Notes: generated from the sequence alone by a model not told the origin. Shown: positions 10,082 through 20,716, counted from the first letter of the stretch. The stretch: 64,000 nt of DNA from Methylotenera sp. (GCA_030682715.1 JAUXNQ010000012.1:1-64000), one strand, 5' to 3'. Program-made: numbers and translations.

Positions 10082-11812
10082 ATGAGTAGCACGGCACTGA
10101 CCATCTTGCTTGTTGAGGATAATCCAGGAGATATTCGCTTGGTAAGAGATCTGTTGGCCGCTGATCAAAGTGAAAGTTTTACTTTAGTGACGGCGGATCG
10201 CCAAGAGACTGCGTTGGCTATCTTGGATAGTCAGGATATTACAGCGATATTACTTGATTTAGAGTTACCAGATGGCAGTGGTCTTAATACGCTATTGAGA
10301 ATACATGCTAACGCGCCTAGCATACCGATTGTTGTGCTGAGCAGTACTGCCGACGAGAGTCTTGCAGTGAGATCGGTGCAGCAGGGTGCTCAGGATTTTC
10401 TGGTAAAGGGTTATGTTGATGCACACCAGCTGACGCGTTCTTTGCGTTATGCGATTGAGCGTAAGCGAACGGAAGAGCGGTTAAATCACCTTGCTCATCA
10501 TGATAGTTTAACTGGCTTATCTAACCGCAAGCATTTTTACGATACCCTTAAAAATTCAGTTGCTTTAGCACGCAGGCACGAAACCAAGCTGGCATTGTTG
10601 CTGCTTGATCTGAATGGATTTAAGTCTATTAATGACACCTTAGGTCATTATGTTGGTGATTTGCTGTTGCAGGGCGTTGCCCATCGCTTGCGTGAATGTA
10701 TGCGCGAAACGGATTGTGTAGCCAGAATTGGTGGTGATGAATTCACCATGATATTGACTGACATACAGGATGAAGAGGATGTTATTGCCGCAACTAGCAA
10801 AATTATGGAAGCGGTAGGACGTCCTTTTCTGATCGATGGGCGTGCATTAGATGTTGGCGTTAGTATCGGCATTGGCATTTACCCTACAGATGCTGATAAC
10901 TTGGAGTCTTTAGTACGAAATGCTGATGTTGCGATGTATCAGGCAAAAGCAGATACTGGTATACAAAATACTTACCGATTCTTCTCGGCCAGTATGAATG
11001 ACAGGGCCACCGAAGATCGTGTGTTGCTAAGTGAGTTAGCGACCGCGATAGCGGAAGGCGAATTTGTGATTAACTACCAACCCCAAGTGGATGTAAAAAC
11101 TGGCCAAATTAATGGGATGGAGTCATTGTTGCGCTGGCAACACCCGACACGTGGTTTATTGTTACCAGGTGCGTTCATGACTGTATTGGAGAGTTCTCCA
11201 CTTATTTTAGATGTTGGCTTATGGGTGTTGCGTAACGTATGCGCACAAGGCAAAACGTGGCGTGAGTCCTCTGATGTGCCTTTGGTGCTGTCTGTCAATC
11301 TATCGTCACGACAATTGCTCCAGAGTGACTTTGCAGAGCAGGTTGCTAAGGTGTTGGCTGAAACAGGCTTGGCGCCCGATTGCTTAGAACTTGATATCTC
11401 TGAGCATGCATTATGGGAAGACGAAGCGTGTGCTTTTAAACAAGTGACAAAGCTTAATCAATTAGGGGTGAGGTTAGCCCTTGATAACTTTGGTAACGGT
11501 CGCGCTTCATTTTATTACCTACGCAAGTTTCCTTTCCACGCGATTAAGCTGGATCGTAGACTTACGCAAGCAGCTTCTGCCACGACCGATGGCGCCGATA
11601 TAGCGCGTGCCGTGATTCAGGTGGCGCATGTATTCCGTATGAAAGGTTTGGCGGGTGGGGTAGAGACGGCAGCACAACTCGACACTTTGCGTAATCTTGC
11701 TTATGACGATGCTCAGGGCTATCTGTATTGTCATCCATTACCTTCTGACGCTGCCACAGCATTGCTCGAACGTGGGCAACATCTGGGTCCAATTGCGGTA
11801 GCATCAGCATGA
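10082..11812 (+). CDS. REC-GGDEF-EAL response regulator (EAL degenerate)
   Basis: REC (VEDNPGDIRL, LLDLELPDGSG), RETDCVARIGGDEF, ESLLRWQHP, DNFGNG, AGGVETA. ATG at 10082 preceded by aaggagg; ORF track start at 10064 is an upstream TTG. Confidence 0.92.
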   Translation: MSSTALTILLVEDNPGDIRLVRDLLAADQSESFTLVTADRQETALAILDSQDITAILLDLELPDGSGLNTLLRIHANAPSIPIVVLSSTADESLAVRSVQQGAQDFLVKGYVDAHQLTRSLRYAIERKRTEERLNHLAHHDSLTGLSNRKHFYDTLKNSVALARRHETKLALLLLDLNGFKSINDTLGHYVGDLLLQGVAHRLRECMRETDCVARIGGDEFTMILTDIQDEEDVIAATSKIMEAVGRPFLIDGRALDVGVSIGIGIYPTDADNLESLVRNADVAMYQAKADTGIQNTYRFFSASMNDRATEDRVLLSELATAIAEGEFVINYQPQVDVKTGQINGMESLLRWQHPTRGLLLPGAFMTVLESSPLILDVGLWVLRNVCAQGKTWRESSDVPLVLSVNLSSRQLLQSDFAEQVAKVLAETGLAPDCLELDISEHALWEDEACAFKQVTKLNQLGVRLALDNFGNGRASFYYLRKFPFHAIKLDRRLTQAASATTDGADIARAVIQVAHVFRMKGLAGGVETAAQLDTLRNLAYDDAQGYLYCHPLPSDAATALLERGQHLGPIAVASA

Positions 11813-13854
11813 AAATACTACTGGTAGAAGATAATCAAGGTGATGCGCGGCTCCTAGAGATTATGCTGCGTGAGGTACAGACAGCATGTACGCTCACACA
11901 TGCGGATACCTTAGGAAAAGCCATCTCGCATGCATGCTTAATGCAGTTCGATATTATTTTGCTTGATTTATCACTACCAGACTCGCAAGGCAGTAGTACC
12001 TTTTGGAGTTTGCATGAAGTCGTGTCAGACGTTCCTATTGTGGTGATGACAGGCCATGATGATGAAGTGCTGGCGAATGAGTTAGCACAGGCGGGGGCGC
12101 AAGACTACTTGGTGAAAGGTAGTGTGGATGGACGTTGGCTATTGCGTGTGATGCGATATGCCATTGAGCGTAAGCGCGCTGAGCTTCAATTGCGCCAGAG
12201 CGAGGCTAAAGTACGTGCCCTGTATGAGGCTGTACCAGATTTACTCTTGTTTCTTGATTTAGAAGGCCGCTTCTTAGAGTGTAAACCTGCTAAAGATTTT
12301 CAAACGCATATTGAGCCTGAGCATTTCTTAGGCAAAACGATACACGAGGCATTGCCACAGGAGGTTGCCGATCAGGCGATGGTCTGTTTGGAAAAAGCCG
12401 TTGATGGTAAAGGGATTGCCTCTTTTGAATACCAGATGACCATGTCTCACGGTGTTTCTAACTACGAATCTCGTTTTATTCGAGCCAGTGAAGAGCAGGT
12501 GTTGTGTATTGTGCGAGATATCAGCGAGAGTAAACGCACGCAACAGCAGTTACATTTTCTTGCACACTATGACACCCTGACAGGGTTACCTAATCGCCTA
12601 TTGTTTAATGAAAGTCTGCAACAAGCGCAGACGCATGCTAATCGCACGAGTGACACAATTGCGGTAATGTTTATCGATCTTGACCGATTCAAAAATATCA
12701 ATGACACATTAGGCCATGGTATCGGCGATAAACTCCTGCAACAAGTCAGTAATCGTATTGCACTTTGTATCCGTGAGTCAGATACCGTCGCGAGAATGGG
12801 TGGTGACGAGTTTGCTGTCGTTCTTGTAAACGTGCGAGAAGAAAGGGATGCTGCGGTAGTGGCAGAAAAGATTATCGATACATTGTGCTTACCGTTTGTG
12901 GTCGGTGACCATGAGGTGTTTGTTGGCGCCAGTATTGGTATCACACTTTATCGTCCTGGTCATGATGATCGAGATGTATTGTTAGAAAAAGCGGATGTGG
13001 CGATGTACCACGCGAAGGATCGCGGCCGTAATAATTACCAGTTTTATTCTTCAGAGATGGATGCAGTTGCTTACGAGCGTTTGGTGATGGAAAATCACTT
13101 GCGTCACGCGTTAGATCGCAATGAATTTGTTTTATATTACCAGCCGCAAATCGCAGTTGAAGGTGGCAGTGTCACTGCAGTTGAAGCCTTGTTACGATGG
13201 CAGCATCCTGAGCGCGGCTTGGTCGCACCAGGTGAATTTATTTCACTGCTTGAGGAAAGTGGTTTAATTGTTCCCGTTGGTAAGTGGGTGCTAAAGACCT
13301 CATGTCAACAAGGGCGCGCTTGGTATGATGCAGGTACGCCCGTGCGTGTGGCTGTTAATCTTTCTGTGCGCCAGTTTAAACACCCAGGCCTTGTGGCGGA
13401 TATTGCAGAGACTTTGGCCGAAAGTGGGCTGCCGCCAGAGCTGTTGGAGTTGGAGCTCACCGAAAGTATGTTTATGGACAGTGCGACTGGTGATGTTAAC
13501 AAACTCATACAGCTTAAAGCTTTGGGTGTATCTCTCGCCATTGATGACTTTGGTAGCGGTGCATCATCTCTTGCTTATCTTAAAGACTTCCCAGTAGATA
13601 CGCTTAAGATATGTCAGTCTTTTGTGCTGAACCTGCCTCATAATAATGATGATAGTGCAATTGCCAGTGCTGTACTTGGTTTAGCGCAAGCGATGAACTT
13701 CACTAGTATTGCTGAAGGTGTTGAGAATGATCAACAGGCTGATTTCTTGCGAGAGCGGCGTTGCGATTATTTCCAAGGCTTCCTATTTAGTAAACCTTTG
13801 CCAGTAGAAGAGTTGAATCTGCTGTTAAACGGCGGCAAACTGTCCGGCAGTTAG
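11809..13854 (+). CDS. REC-PAS-GGDEF-EAL response regulator
   Basis: VEDNQGDARL, LLDLSLPDSQG; RESDTVARMGGDEF; EALLRWQHP; DDFGSG; AEGVEND. ATGA overlap with the preceding gene. Confidence 0.93.
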   Translation: MKILLVEDNQGDARLLEIMLREVQTACTLTHADTLGKAISHACLMQFDIILLDLSLPDSQGSSTFWSLHEVVSDVPIVVMTGHDDEVLANELAQAGAQDYLVKGSVDGRWLLRVMRYAIERKRAELQLRQSEAKVRALYEAVPDLLLFLDLEGRFLECKPAKDFQTHIEPEHFLGKTIHEALPQEVADQAMVCLEKAVDGKGIASFEYQMTMSHGVSNYESRFIRASEEQVLCIVRDISESKRTQQQLHFLAHYDTLTGLPNRLLFNESLQQAQTHANRTSDTIAVMFIDLDRFKNINDTLGHGIGDKLLQQVSNRIALCIRESDTVARMGGDEFAVVLVNVREERDAAVVAEKIIDTLCLPFVVGDHEVFVGASIGITLYRPGHDDRDVLLEKADVAMYHAKDRGRNNYQFYSSEMDAVAYERLVMENHLRHALDRNEFVLYYQPQIAVEGGSVTAVEALLRWQHPERGLVAPGEFISLLEESGLIVPVGKWVLKTSCQQGRAWYDAGTPVRVAVNLSVRQFKHPGLVADIAETLAESGLPPELLELELTESMFMDSATGDVNKLIQLKALGVSLAIDDFGSGASSLAYLKDFPVDTLKICQSFVLNLPHNNDDSAIASAVLGLAQAMNFTSIAEGVENDQQADFLRERRCDYFQGFLFSKPLPVEELNLLLNGGKLSGS

Positions 13855-13892
13855 ATCCATTCAATTATAAATAATCACGTTTTATTAACTCC

Positions 13893-13928
13893 TAATACCT
13901 AAACTTTTAGTATAAAGTTTAGGTATTA
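13893..13928 (+). terminator. Hairpin after the signalling operon
   Basis: taatacctaaacttt tagtat aaagtttaggtatta inverted repeat. Confidence 0.55.
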
Positions 13929-13941
13929 ATTTAACTTAAAT

Positions 13942-14157
13942 ATGAATCCAGAAGACTTACAGCGACTAGTAACACTAGCCATGCCTTATGGAAAATATAA
14001 GGGAAAACTGATCGCCGACTTGCCTGGTAATTATTTAAATTGGTTTGCGCGAGAAGGGTTTCCAGACGGTGATTTAGGTCGATTATTACAATTAATGCAG
14101 GAAATAGACCATAATGGGTTATCGCAACTGCTTGATCCCTTGAGAAAAATGTCGTAG
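13942..14157 (+). CDS. DUF3820-like small protein
   Basis: MPYGKYKGKLIADLPGNYLNWFAREGFPDGDLGRLL, characteristic of DUF3820. Confidence 0.85.
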   Translation: MNPEDLQRLVTLAMPYGKYKGKLIADLPGNYLNWFAREGFPDGDLGRLLQLMQEIDHNGLSQLLDPLRKMS

Positions 14158-14162
14158 AGCTT

Positions 14163-16463
14163 ATGATTAAAAAGTTATTCAATAAGCAATTTGTTATCAA
14201 TCGCTACCGACTAAGCGTTAGTCAGCTGATTATATTTCTATTGCTAACATTTTTTGCTTGTTTAATAATGCTTTCGGCTACCAAAGCTGAAGATACCCTC
14301 AGAATAAATAGCCATTATGGACAAGTTATACTGACGCCTAATGAAGCTGCCTGGCTTAAAAACAACCAAAACATTCATGTAGCAGTTAAACATGGGTGGA
14401 TGCCCATTGAGTTCAAGTCTGAAGGTAGTAAGCTTAGAGGCATCAGTGTAGATTACCTCCAAGCGCTAAGTAACGTTTTTAATGTTAACTTTGTTCCTTT
14501 GGACTACTCCGAAAATATAAGCCCATTTTCAGTTGAAATCATTTCTGGTATTACTGGCAATAGTGTCAAACATCAAGAATTTAGAATACAACCTTATCCG
14601 TTTTTAACTTATCAATTTGCAATTTATGTCAATAAAAATCTAAAGGATGGTCAGAAAATTGTCTCGATGGACGATTTAAATGATAAACGGGTTGCTGTAT
14701 TTAAAAATGGTCCTATTGCAAAACAAATCGCAGAAAGTTATCCAGAAATTAAGTTGTTGTATGTTGATATAGCAGATGAAGCGTTTGAAGAGCTCCGTTT
14801 GGGTCATATTGATGCGTACATCGGTAATCAAATCATTATTGATTATCATCTAATTGTACATCGATTAAATTTTGTAGAAAAAGCAGGGATGACCCCATTT
14901 AGTTCAACAGTATCAATGGCGGTTAGAGATGATCTTCCTGAGTTAGCCTCAATCTTAAATAAAGGTCTGCAGGTTATTGGTACCAACAACCAAGAGATAC
15001 TTGAGAATTGGAACATTTCAGAAAGTAAATATGACCGTTGGATGTTGCCAATAGTCATCGTTGTTTGTATTACGTTAATTTGGGCGGGTATTAGGATATT
15101 TAGATTGAAACAATCTATGAGGATTCAAAATCAAGCAGCGCAAAAGACGATATGGCATCAAGCCAATTATGACTATTTAACAGATTTGCCAAACCGCCAC
15201 TTGTTAGATAGCCGATTAAAGCAGGCGATGGATAAAGCTGATCAGTCGTTGTCACCAATAGGTATCCTATTTATTGATTTAGACAATTTCAAACATGTCA
15301 ATGATACTGCGGGCCATTCGATTGGGGATATGCTCATTAAAGAAGCGGCTGCAAGAGTGACTCGGTGCGTTCGGTCTTATGACACAACCGCACGATTTGG
15401 TGGTGATGAATTTATGGTTATCATGTCTGATTTTGATAACGAACAGGCACTGGAGAAAACCTCACAGAAAATACTGGCTGAAATTCAAAAGCCATTTGAA
15501 ATTGATGGTGAGCTATTTTATATATCAGCAAGTATCGGCCTTACTATCTATCCAAACGATACTTCAAATCCCGAAGCGTTATTTAGCTACGCGGATCAAG
15601 CCATGTATGAGGCTAAGAAGTTAGGTCGTAATCGATTCCAGTTTTTTAAAGCATCTATGCAATTTGACTCTATTAATAGACTGGCATTAATAAACGACTT
15701 AAGAGACGCTATCGCTTATCGACAGTTTGAACTTTATTATCAGCCGATCATGAGTTTGGGCACACAACAGGTGTTAAAAGCAGAGGCATTAATCAGATGG
15801 AATCATCCGATAAAAGGCATGATTAACCCACTGGAATTTATTTCAGTTGCCGAAGAGACTGGATTAATCGATGAAATAGGTACCTGGGTGTTCAATCAGG
15901 CACTACATGATATTAAGCTTCTGCATACACAATATTCATTAGACTTTCAAATCAGTGTGAATGTTTCTCCTCATCAATTTATTGAGTCAGAGCGATTATT
16001 AGCTTGGAAAGACTTATTGGCTAGTGAGGGTGTCGAAGGTCGTAGCATTTGTATTGAAATTACGGAGGGCTTATTGCTGCACCCCAGTATGTCTGTTGTC
16101 AATACAATATCTGCTTTACGAGAATCTGGTGTCCAGTTCTCTATTGATGATTTTGGTACTGGCTATTCTGCACTTGCATATTTAAATAAGTTTGAAATTG
16201 AGTATGTAAAAATAGATCAATCGTTTACTCAAAATCTTCAACCAAATAATTACGATGCCATTCTTTGTGAGGCCATCATTAGTATGGCGCATAAACTTGG
16301 GATGAAAGTGATTGCTGAAGGTGTTGAAACAGAGGCACAACAAAACTTATTAAACAGTTTTGAGTGTGATTATGGGCAAGGCTATTTGATTGCTAGACCC
16401 AAACCTTTTACAGAATTTATACAATTTTTATTCGAAATGCGAAATCAACAGTCATTAAATTAA
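14163..16463 (+). CDS. Periplasmic SBP_bac_3-like sensor + TM + GGDEF-EAL
   Basis: N-terminal TM/signal, BvgS-like solute-binding region, TM near residue 300, RSYDTTARFGGDEF, EALIRWNHP, DDFGTG, AEGVETE. Confidence 0.92.
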   Translation: MIKKLFNKQFVINRYRLSVSQLIIFLLLTFFACLIMLSATKAEDTLRINSHYGQVILTPNEAAWLKNNQNIHVAVKHGWMPIEFKSEGSKLRGISVDYLQALSNVFNVNFVPLDYSENISPFSVEIISGITGNSVKHQEFRIQPYPFLTYQFAIYVNKNLKDGQKIVSMDDLNDKRVAVFKNGPIAKQIAESYPEIKLLYVDIADEAFEELRLGHIDAYIGNQIIIDYHLIVHRLNFVEKAGMTPFSSTVSMAVRDDLPELASILNKGLQVIGTNNQEILENWNISESKYDRWMLPIVIVVCITLIWAGIRIFRLKQSMRIQNQAAQKTIWHQANYDYLTDLPNRHLLDSRLKQAMDKADQSLSPIGILFIDLDNFKHVNDTAGHSIGDMLIKEAAARVTRCVRSYDTTARFGGDEFMVIMSDFDNEQALEKTSQKILAEIQKPFEIDGELFYISASIGLTIYPNDTSNPEALFSYADQAMYEAKKLGRNRFQFFKASMQFDSINRLALINDLRDAIAYRQFELYYQPIMSLGTQQVLKAEALIRWNHPIKGMINPLEFISVAEETGLIDEIGTWVFNQALHDIKLLHTQYSLDFQISVNVSPHQFIESERLLAWKDLLASEGVEGRSICIEITEGLLLHPSMSVVNTISALRESGVQFSIDDFGTGYSALAYLNKFEIEYVKIDQSFTQNLQPNNYDAILCEAIISMAHKLGMKVIAEGVETEAQQNLLNSFECDYGQGYLIARPKPFTEFIQFLFEMRNQQSLN

Positions 16464-16559
16464 TTTGCGTTTTTGATTTAAAAAATGCTTTAAATCAATT
16501 TAATAATATTTAAGTTAAGCTAGGATAGGCTTTATTTCTTAATTAAAGGCATCAGCACG

Positions 16560-17765
16560 ATGGCTATTGTCCAAATCCAGATGCATCAGTCGAACTCAAC
16601 TAAGGGTTGTGCCTTATTCAACCTTGGTTTTCGCCCCTTCTTTTTAGGCGCAGGTATTTTTGCCATTGTATCCATTGTTTGGTGGATGTTGATTTACAGC
16701 TCGCACAGTTTTGTGCAAATTCATTCGATTACCAGTGCCCAGTGGCATGCACATGAAATGCTATATGGCTATAGCTTGGCTGTGGTTGCAGGCTTCTTAT
16801 TAACCGCAGTAAAAAATTGGACTGGCATACAAACGCTTCATGGGAAGCCATTGATGGGTTTATTTGCATTGTGGGTTGGCGCGCGCGTACTGTTTTTGTT
16901 TGGTACAAGTTTGATGCTGTGGGCTGCAATCGTAGATTTATTATTCGGTTTAGTGTTGATTCTATCCATTAGCCAGCCGATCATCCGTGCAAAGCAATGG
17001 CCTCAGCTTGCGGTAGTAGCTAAGGTATCCTTGCTGTGGACAGGCAATGTGGTTTTTTACTTAGGTTACTATGGCGTATTGCAGGATGGCATGCTGTACG
17101 CAATTAACGGCGCTGTTTTATTGCTGGTGAGTTTAATTTTGATGATAGGTCGCCGCGTGATTCCATTCTTTATTGAGCGCGGTGTGCAAGAAAAAATAAA
17201 AATTCAACATCATAAGTGGTTAGATATCACCATTTTAGTGACATTTCTTGCTTTGTTTATCAATGAGATTTTTTATAGAAACCCTCAATTAACACCCTAT
17301 TTGGCTTGCGGCTTGTTTCTAATCAATGGTTATCGTTTGTATCATTGGCATACCCGTGGTATATGGCGTGTGCCATTGCTATGGAGTTTATATTTATCTG
17401 CATGGATGATTAATGTAGGCTTTTTGGTTTATGGCGTGCAAGCTTTGTTTTCAATTCCTCTTGTATTGGTGATGCATCTCTTTACGATAGGCGGGATAGG
17501 TCTAATGAGTATCGCGATGATGGCGCGAGTAGCATTGGGCCATACAGGGCGTGATATCAGAAAATCATCTATCTGGCTGGTGTTGGCTTTTATTGCCATT
17601 ATATTGAGCCTGCTGTTTCGTGTATTCGCGCCTATGCTAGACATGCAGCTTTACTCTAGTTGGATTTTTGTTTCAGCGCTCTTTTGGATACTTGGTTTTG
17701 TAGTTTTTGTGTGGATTTATACGCCTATATTGGTAAAACCTAGAGTTGACGGTGCTCCTGGTTAA
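16560..17765 (+). CDS. NnrS family membrane protein
   Basis: Multi-TM; FNLGFRPFFLGAGIFAI and WHAHEMLYGYSLAVVAGFLLTAVKNWTG, MHLFTIGGIG, hallmark NnrS segments. Confidence 0.92.
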   Translation: MAIVQIQMHQSNSTKGCALFNLGFRPFFLGAGIFAIVSIVWWMLIYSSHSFVQIHSITSAQWHAHEMLYGYSLAVVAGFLLTAVKNWTGIQTLHGKPLMGLFALWVGARVLFLFGTSLMLWAAIVDLLFGLVLILSISQPIIRAKQWPQLAVVAKVSLLWTGNVVFYLGYYGVLQDGMLYAINGAVLLLVSLILMIGRRVIPFFIERGVQEKIKIQHHKWLDITILVTFLALFINEIFYRNPQLTPYLACGLFLINGYRLYHWHTRGIWRVPLLWSLYLSAWMINVGFLVYGVQALFSIPLVLVMHLFTIGGIGLMSIAMMARVALGHTGRDIRKSSIWLVLAFIAIILSLLFRVFAPMLDMQLYSSWIFVSALFWILGFVVFVWIYTPILVKPRVDGAPG

Positions 17766-17902
17766 TTATTTCTTCAAAAGTGATGTTTTTGTTTGATGAT
17801 GAATTACAGGGGTTAATTTTTTAAGCCCAGTACTTAGTTTTGGCTCTCACTGTTTTGGCTTTTTCTGAACGATTACCCAAGAGGTTTATCATTAGTGACG
17901 AA

Positions 17903-18265
17903 TCACGGTGAAACAGATAGCCTAGTACGTAGCCATTTTTCTAGTACAACCACAATATAGGCTTGCTCGGCCAACGTAAGCTCGCGGCCTTGCGGTATTT
18001 GGTGCCACTCCTGTAGGCAACCACGACAACAGCAAGCCGTGGCGTGTTGTGCAACAAACACAGGATGGCCGCGCATTGGTGTTTGTTTACCGTCATTACT
18101 AATGACAGCAGGCGCCAAGCGTTTGCCGATAAAGTCTTCAGCATGATCAAGCACGGTAGATAAGCCTTTCTGCTGTAGGTAGGCTAAATCTTTATCACGC
18201 AATTGAAAGCCAATTCTGAAAGTTGATTGAGCCAGTGTTGCAAATAGCTTATCTAGATCTTTCAT
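17903..18265 (-). CDS. DUF4186-like protein
   Basis: PMRGHPVFVAQHATACCCRGCLQEWHQIPQGRELTLAEQAYIV pattern. Confidence 0.8.
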   Translation of the reverse strand: MKDLDKLFATLAQSTFRIGFQLRDKDLAYLQQKGLSTVLDHAEDFIGKRLAPAVISNDGKQTPMRGHPVFVAQHATACCCRGCLQEWHQIPQGRELTLAEQAYIVVVLEKWLRTRLSVSP

Positions 18266-18280
18266 CTTTCTTTATTTAAC

Positions 18281-19510
18281 TCAGTGCAATTGGTGCAAGT
18301 GTAATGTACGAAGTTTAGGTGCAAGCTTAGCTGTAGCCCCTACAACACCTAATGTCATGAGGCCGCCAAAAATCACTGAAGGCACTAGCCCCATCAGGCG
18401 TGCAGTTACCCCTGATTCAAACGCACCTAATTCATTTGATGAGCCGATGAAAATACCATTGATGGCCGATACACGTCCGCGCATGGCGTCAGGTGTGGCA
18501 AGCTGCATAATGGTTTGTCGCGTGATGACAGACACGCCATCAAACAGGCCAGAAAGCAATAACATAACAGCAGCCATCCAAAAGCTAGTGCTTAGGCCAA
18601 AACCAATAATACAGAGTCCAAACCCAGCTACCGTACCTAATAACCATCGCCCTGTGTTGAGGTTAATGGGATGCCGAGTGAGCCACAGTCCTGTAATAAT
18701 AGCGCCTAAGGCTGGCGCGGCACGGAGAATACCCAAGCTCTCTGGGCCCATTTGATAAACGTCATGAATAAATGCGGGAAGCATGGCAACGGCACCGCCA
18801 AATAACACGGCAAACATGTCTAGCGACAACGCACCCAGTATGATTTGGTTGCTAAATACAAAACGTAAGCCTTGCGCAATGCTGGTGAAAACAGGGATGC
18901 TTTCTGCCTTCTTAGGCTCTTCTAGCTTAAGTAGTGCGATTGATATTGCAGCGCCTAAGCATAATAATGTGGCAACACCATAAGCAAGCGATTTACTGCC
19001 AAAACCTACTAACATGCCGCCAATCGCAGGGCCTAATACTAACCCGACCTGAAACGTAGAAGTGCCGATACCAGCAGCGCGTGCATATTGTTCACGCGGC
19101 AAGATGATGGCAAATAAGGTGTTATAGCTTGGGGCAATAAAAGCACGCGCTACCCCTGTAAAAGCAATGGAGCCGTAAATCCAGAAAGTGATATTTCCGT
19201 CTAGCCAACCTAACGCTACAGCAGTGAGTGTCAGTGCATTAATGGTGAGCAATCCCGCCGCTAACCCTGCAAATGCGCGCCGTGAATAATAATGATCCAC
19301 CGCATGACCTGCAAATAATACAGAGGCGAAGTAAGGAATCACTTCCGCTAGACCGATTAATCCTAAAGACAATGGGTTGTGTGTAATCTGATAAATATGC
19401 CAACCGACGACCACTGCTATTATTTGGTAAGCCAGTACGATTTGAATACGAAATGCTAGTAGTTTAGCGAATGCAAATTGATGATATTTAAATAATTCCA
19501 TAGGCAACAT
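18281..19510 (-). CDS. MFS transporter (EntS-like exporter family)
   Basis: About 12 hydrophobic segments; PLSLGLIGLAEVIPYFASVLFAGHAVDHYYSRR. Confidence 0.85.
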   Translation of the reverse strand: MLPMELFKYHQFAFAKLLAFRIQIVLAYQIIAVVVGWHIYQITHNPLSLGLIGLAEVIPYFASVLFAGHAVDHYYSRRAFAGLAAGLLTINALTLTAVALGWLDGNITFWIYGSIAFTGVARAFIAPSYNTLFAIILPREQYARAAGIGTSTFQVGLVLGPAIGGMLVGFGSKSLAYGVATLLCLGAAISIALLKLEEPKKAESIPVFTSIAQGLRFVFSNQIILGALSLDMFAVLFGGAVAMLPAFIHDVYQMGPESLGILRAAPALGAIITGLWLTRHPINLNTGRWLLGTVAGFGLCIIGFGLSTSFWMAAVMLLLSGLFDGVSVITRQTIMQLATPDAMRGRVSAINGIFIGSSNELGAFESGVTARLMGLVPSVIFGGLMTLGVVGATAKLAPKLRTLHLHQLH

Positions 19511-19753
19511 TATAAATGCAAACGTCCTATTGCCTTAACGCTAGTATTAGCACTTATGCATGTATAAAACCATTTAATAATGGAATGTAAACGGATAGAA
19601 TGCACGAGTTAGTGCAGTGAATAAGGTAGTAAGCAAGCTGAAGATTTATCTGAACTTGAGATTTATCTGATTTTGCCGATGAGTCATCATTGACCTAGTG
19701 TGATTCTACCGATATAGATTAGGCGCACTAACCACCCATCGAGTGCATCCATC

Positions 19754-20716
19754 GTGATGGTGCAATGCTATTCAACTTCGCATTTTTCAGCAAAGCGTGA
19801 TAACGATTTGATGCGTTTAATGACTCATTTTTATCCTTACTTCAAACGGCTCAGCATTTGCCTAGTGGCCTCTGTATGCTTCTTCGCTAATTTAAATAGC
19901 TACGCTGAAACTGACACCAAGCCGACAATCAAAATCTTCGTTACCGTAGATTGGGAAGGATGGTCACTCGATGACGAAAATATTGAGGTGATGCAGGCTT
20001 TTCGCAAGCAATATCCACATATCCCGATGATGCAGCTATTAAACCCAGTCTATTTATTACGATCTGAAACCAATGTCATATTGGAAGCTGAGAAGATACG
20101 TTCTACTTTTTTGCCATCAGATAGCATGGGCTTGCATGTGCATGGCTGGAAATCGCTACTTGATGCGTGTGATGTGCCCTATCAACATGCACCCACATTT
20201 ACAGCACAAAATGAAGTTTGTGAGGCAGGAGATTGTGGATATGCAGTGAGTTTAGAATATGCGTATTCAGCACAGGATTTAACAAAGTTAATTGCTTGTA
20301 GCGCCAAGTTATTAGTGGCGCAGGGTTTCGCTCGTCCGCGGTATTTTCGGGCTGGCGGTTGGCAATTAGGGCCTAAATTAGCGAGTGCGCTGGAAGCGAA
20401 TCAATTTGTGGTTGATAGCTCACGTACCGATGCCAACCTGTTGACTACAAAGTGGGCAGAAAACAGTGGCTTGGTACAAATGGTGAAAGCCTTGCATCCA
20501 GGCGCTTCAGTGTTGGACGAGCCATATCAGTTAACAGCCTCTGTGATGGAGTATCCCAATAACGGAAGCTTGGCTGATTACACTGACACGCAACAATTAG
20601 TAACGATATTTAAAACACTCATTGCACATAACAAGCAGGTGTTAGTGCTGGGTTTTCACCAAGAAACGGCTTTTACTTATTTAAAGCATTTGCAAGATGC
20701 CATTCCTTGTGTTTGA
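19754..20716 (+). CDS. Exported polysaccharide deacetylase-like protein, probably frameshifted near 3' end
   Basis: Signal-peptide-like N-terminus; IKIFVTVDWEGW, HVHGWKSLL, RPRYFRAGGWQLG. A later in-phase start (19811) is also possible. Confidence 0.65.
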   Translation: MMVQCYSTSHFSAKRDNDLMRLMTHFYPYFKRLSICLVASVCFFANLNSYAETDTKPTIKIFVTVDWEGWSLDDENIEVMQAFRKQYPHIPMMQLLNPVYLLRSETNVILEAEKIRSTFLPSDSMGLHVHGWKSLLDACDVPYQHAPTFTAQNEVCEAGDCGYAVSLEYAYSAQDLTKLIACSAKLLVAQGFARPRYFRAGGWQLGPKLASALEANQFVVDSSRTDANLLTTKWAENSGLVQMVKALHPGASVLDEPYQLTASVMEYPNNGSLADYTDTQQLVTIFKTLIAHNKQVLVLGFHQETAFTYLKHLQDAIPCV

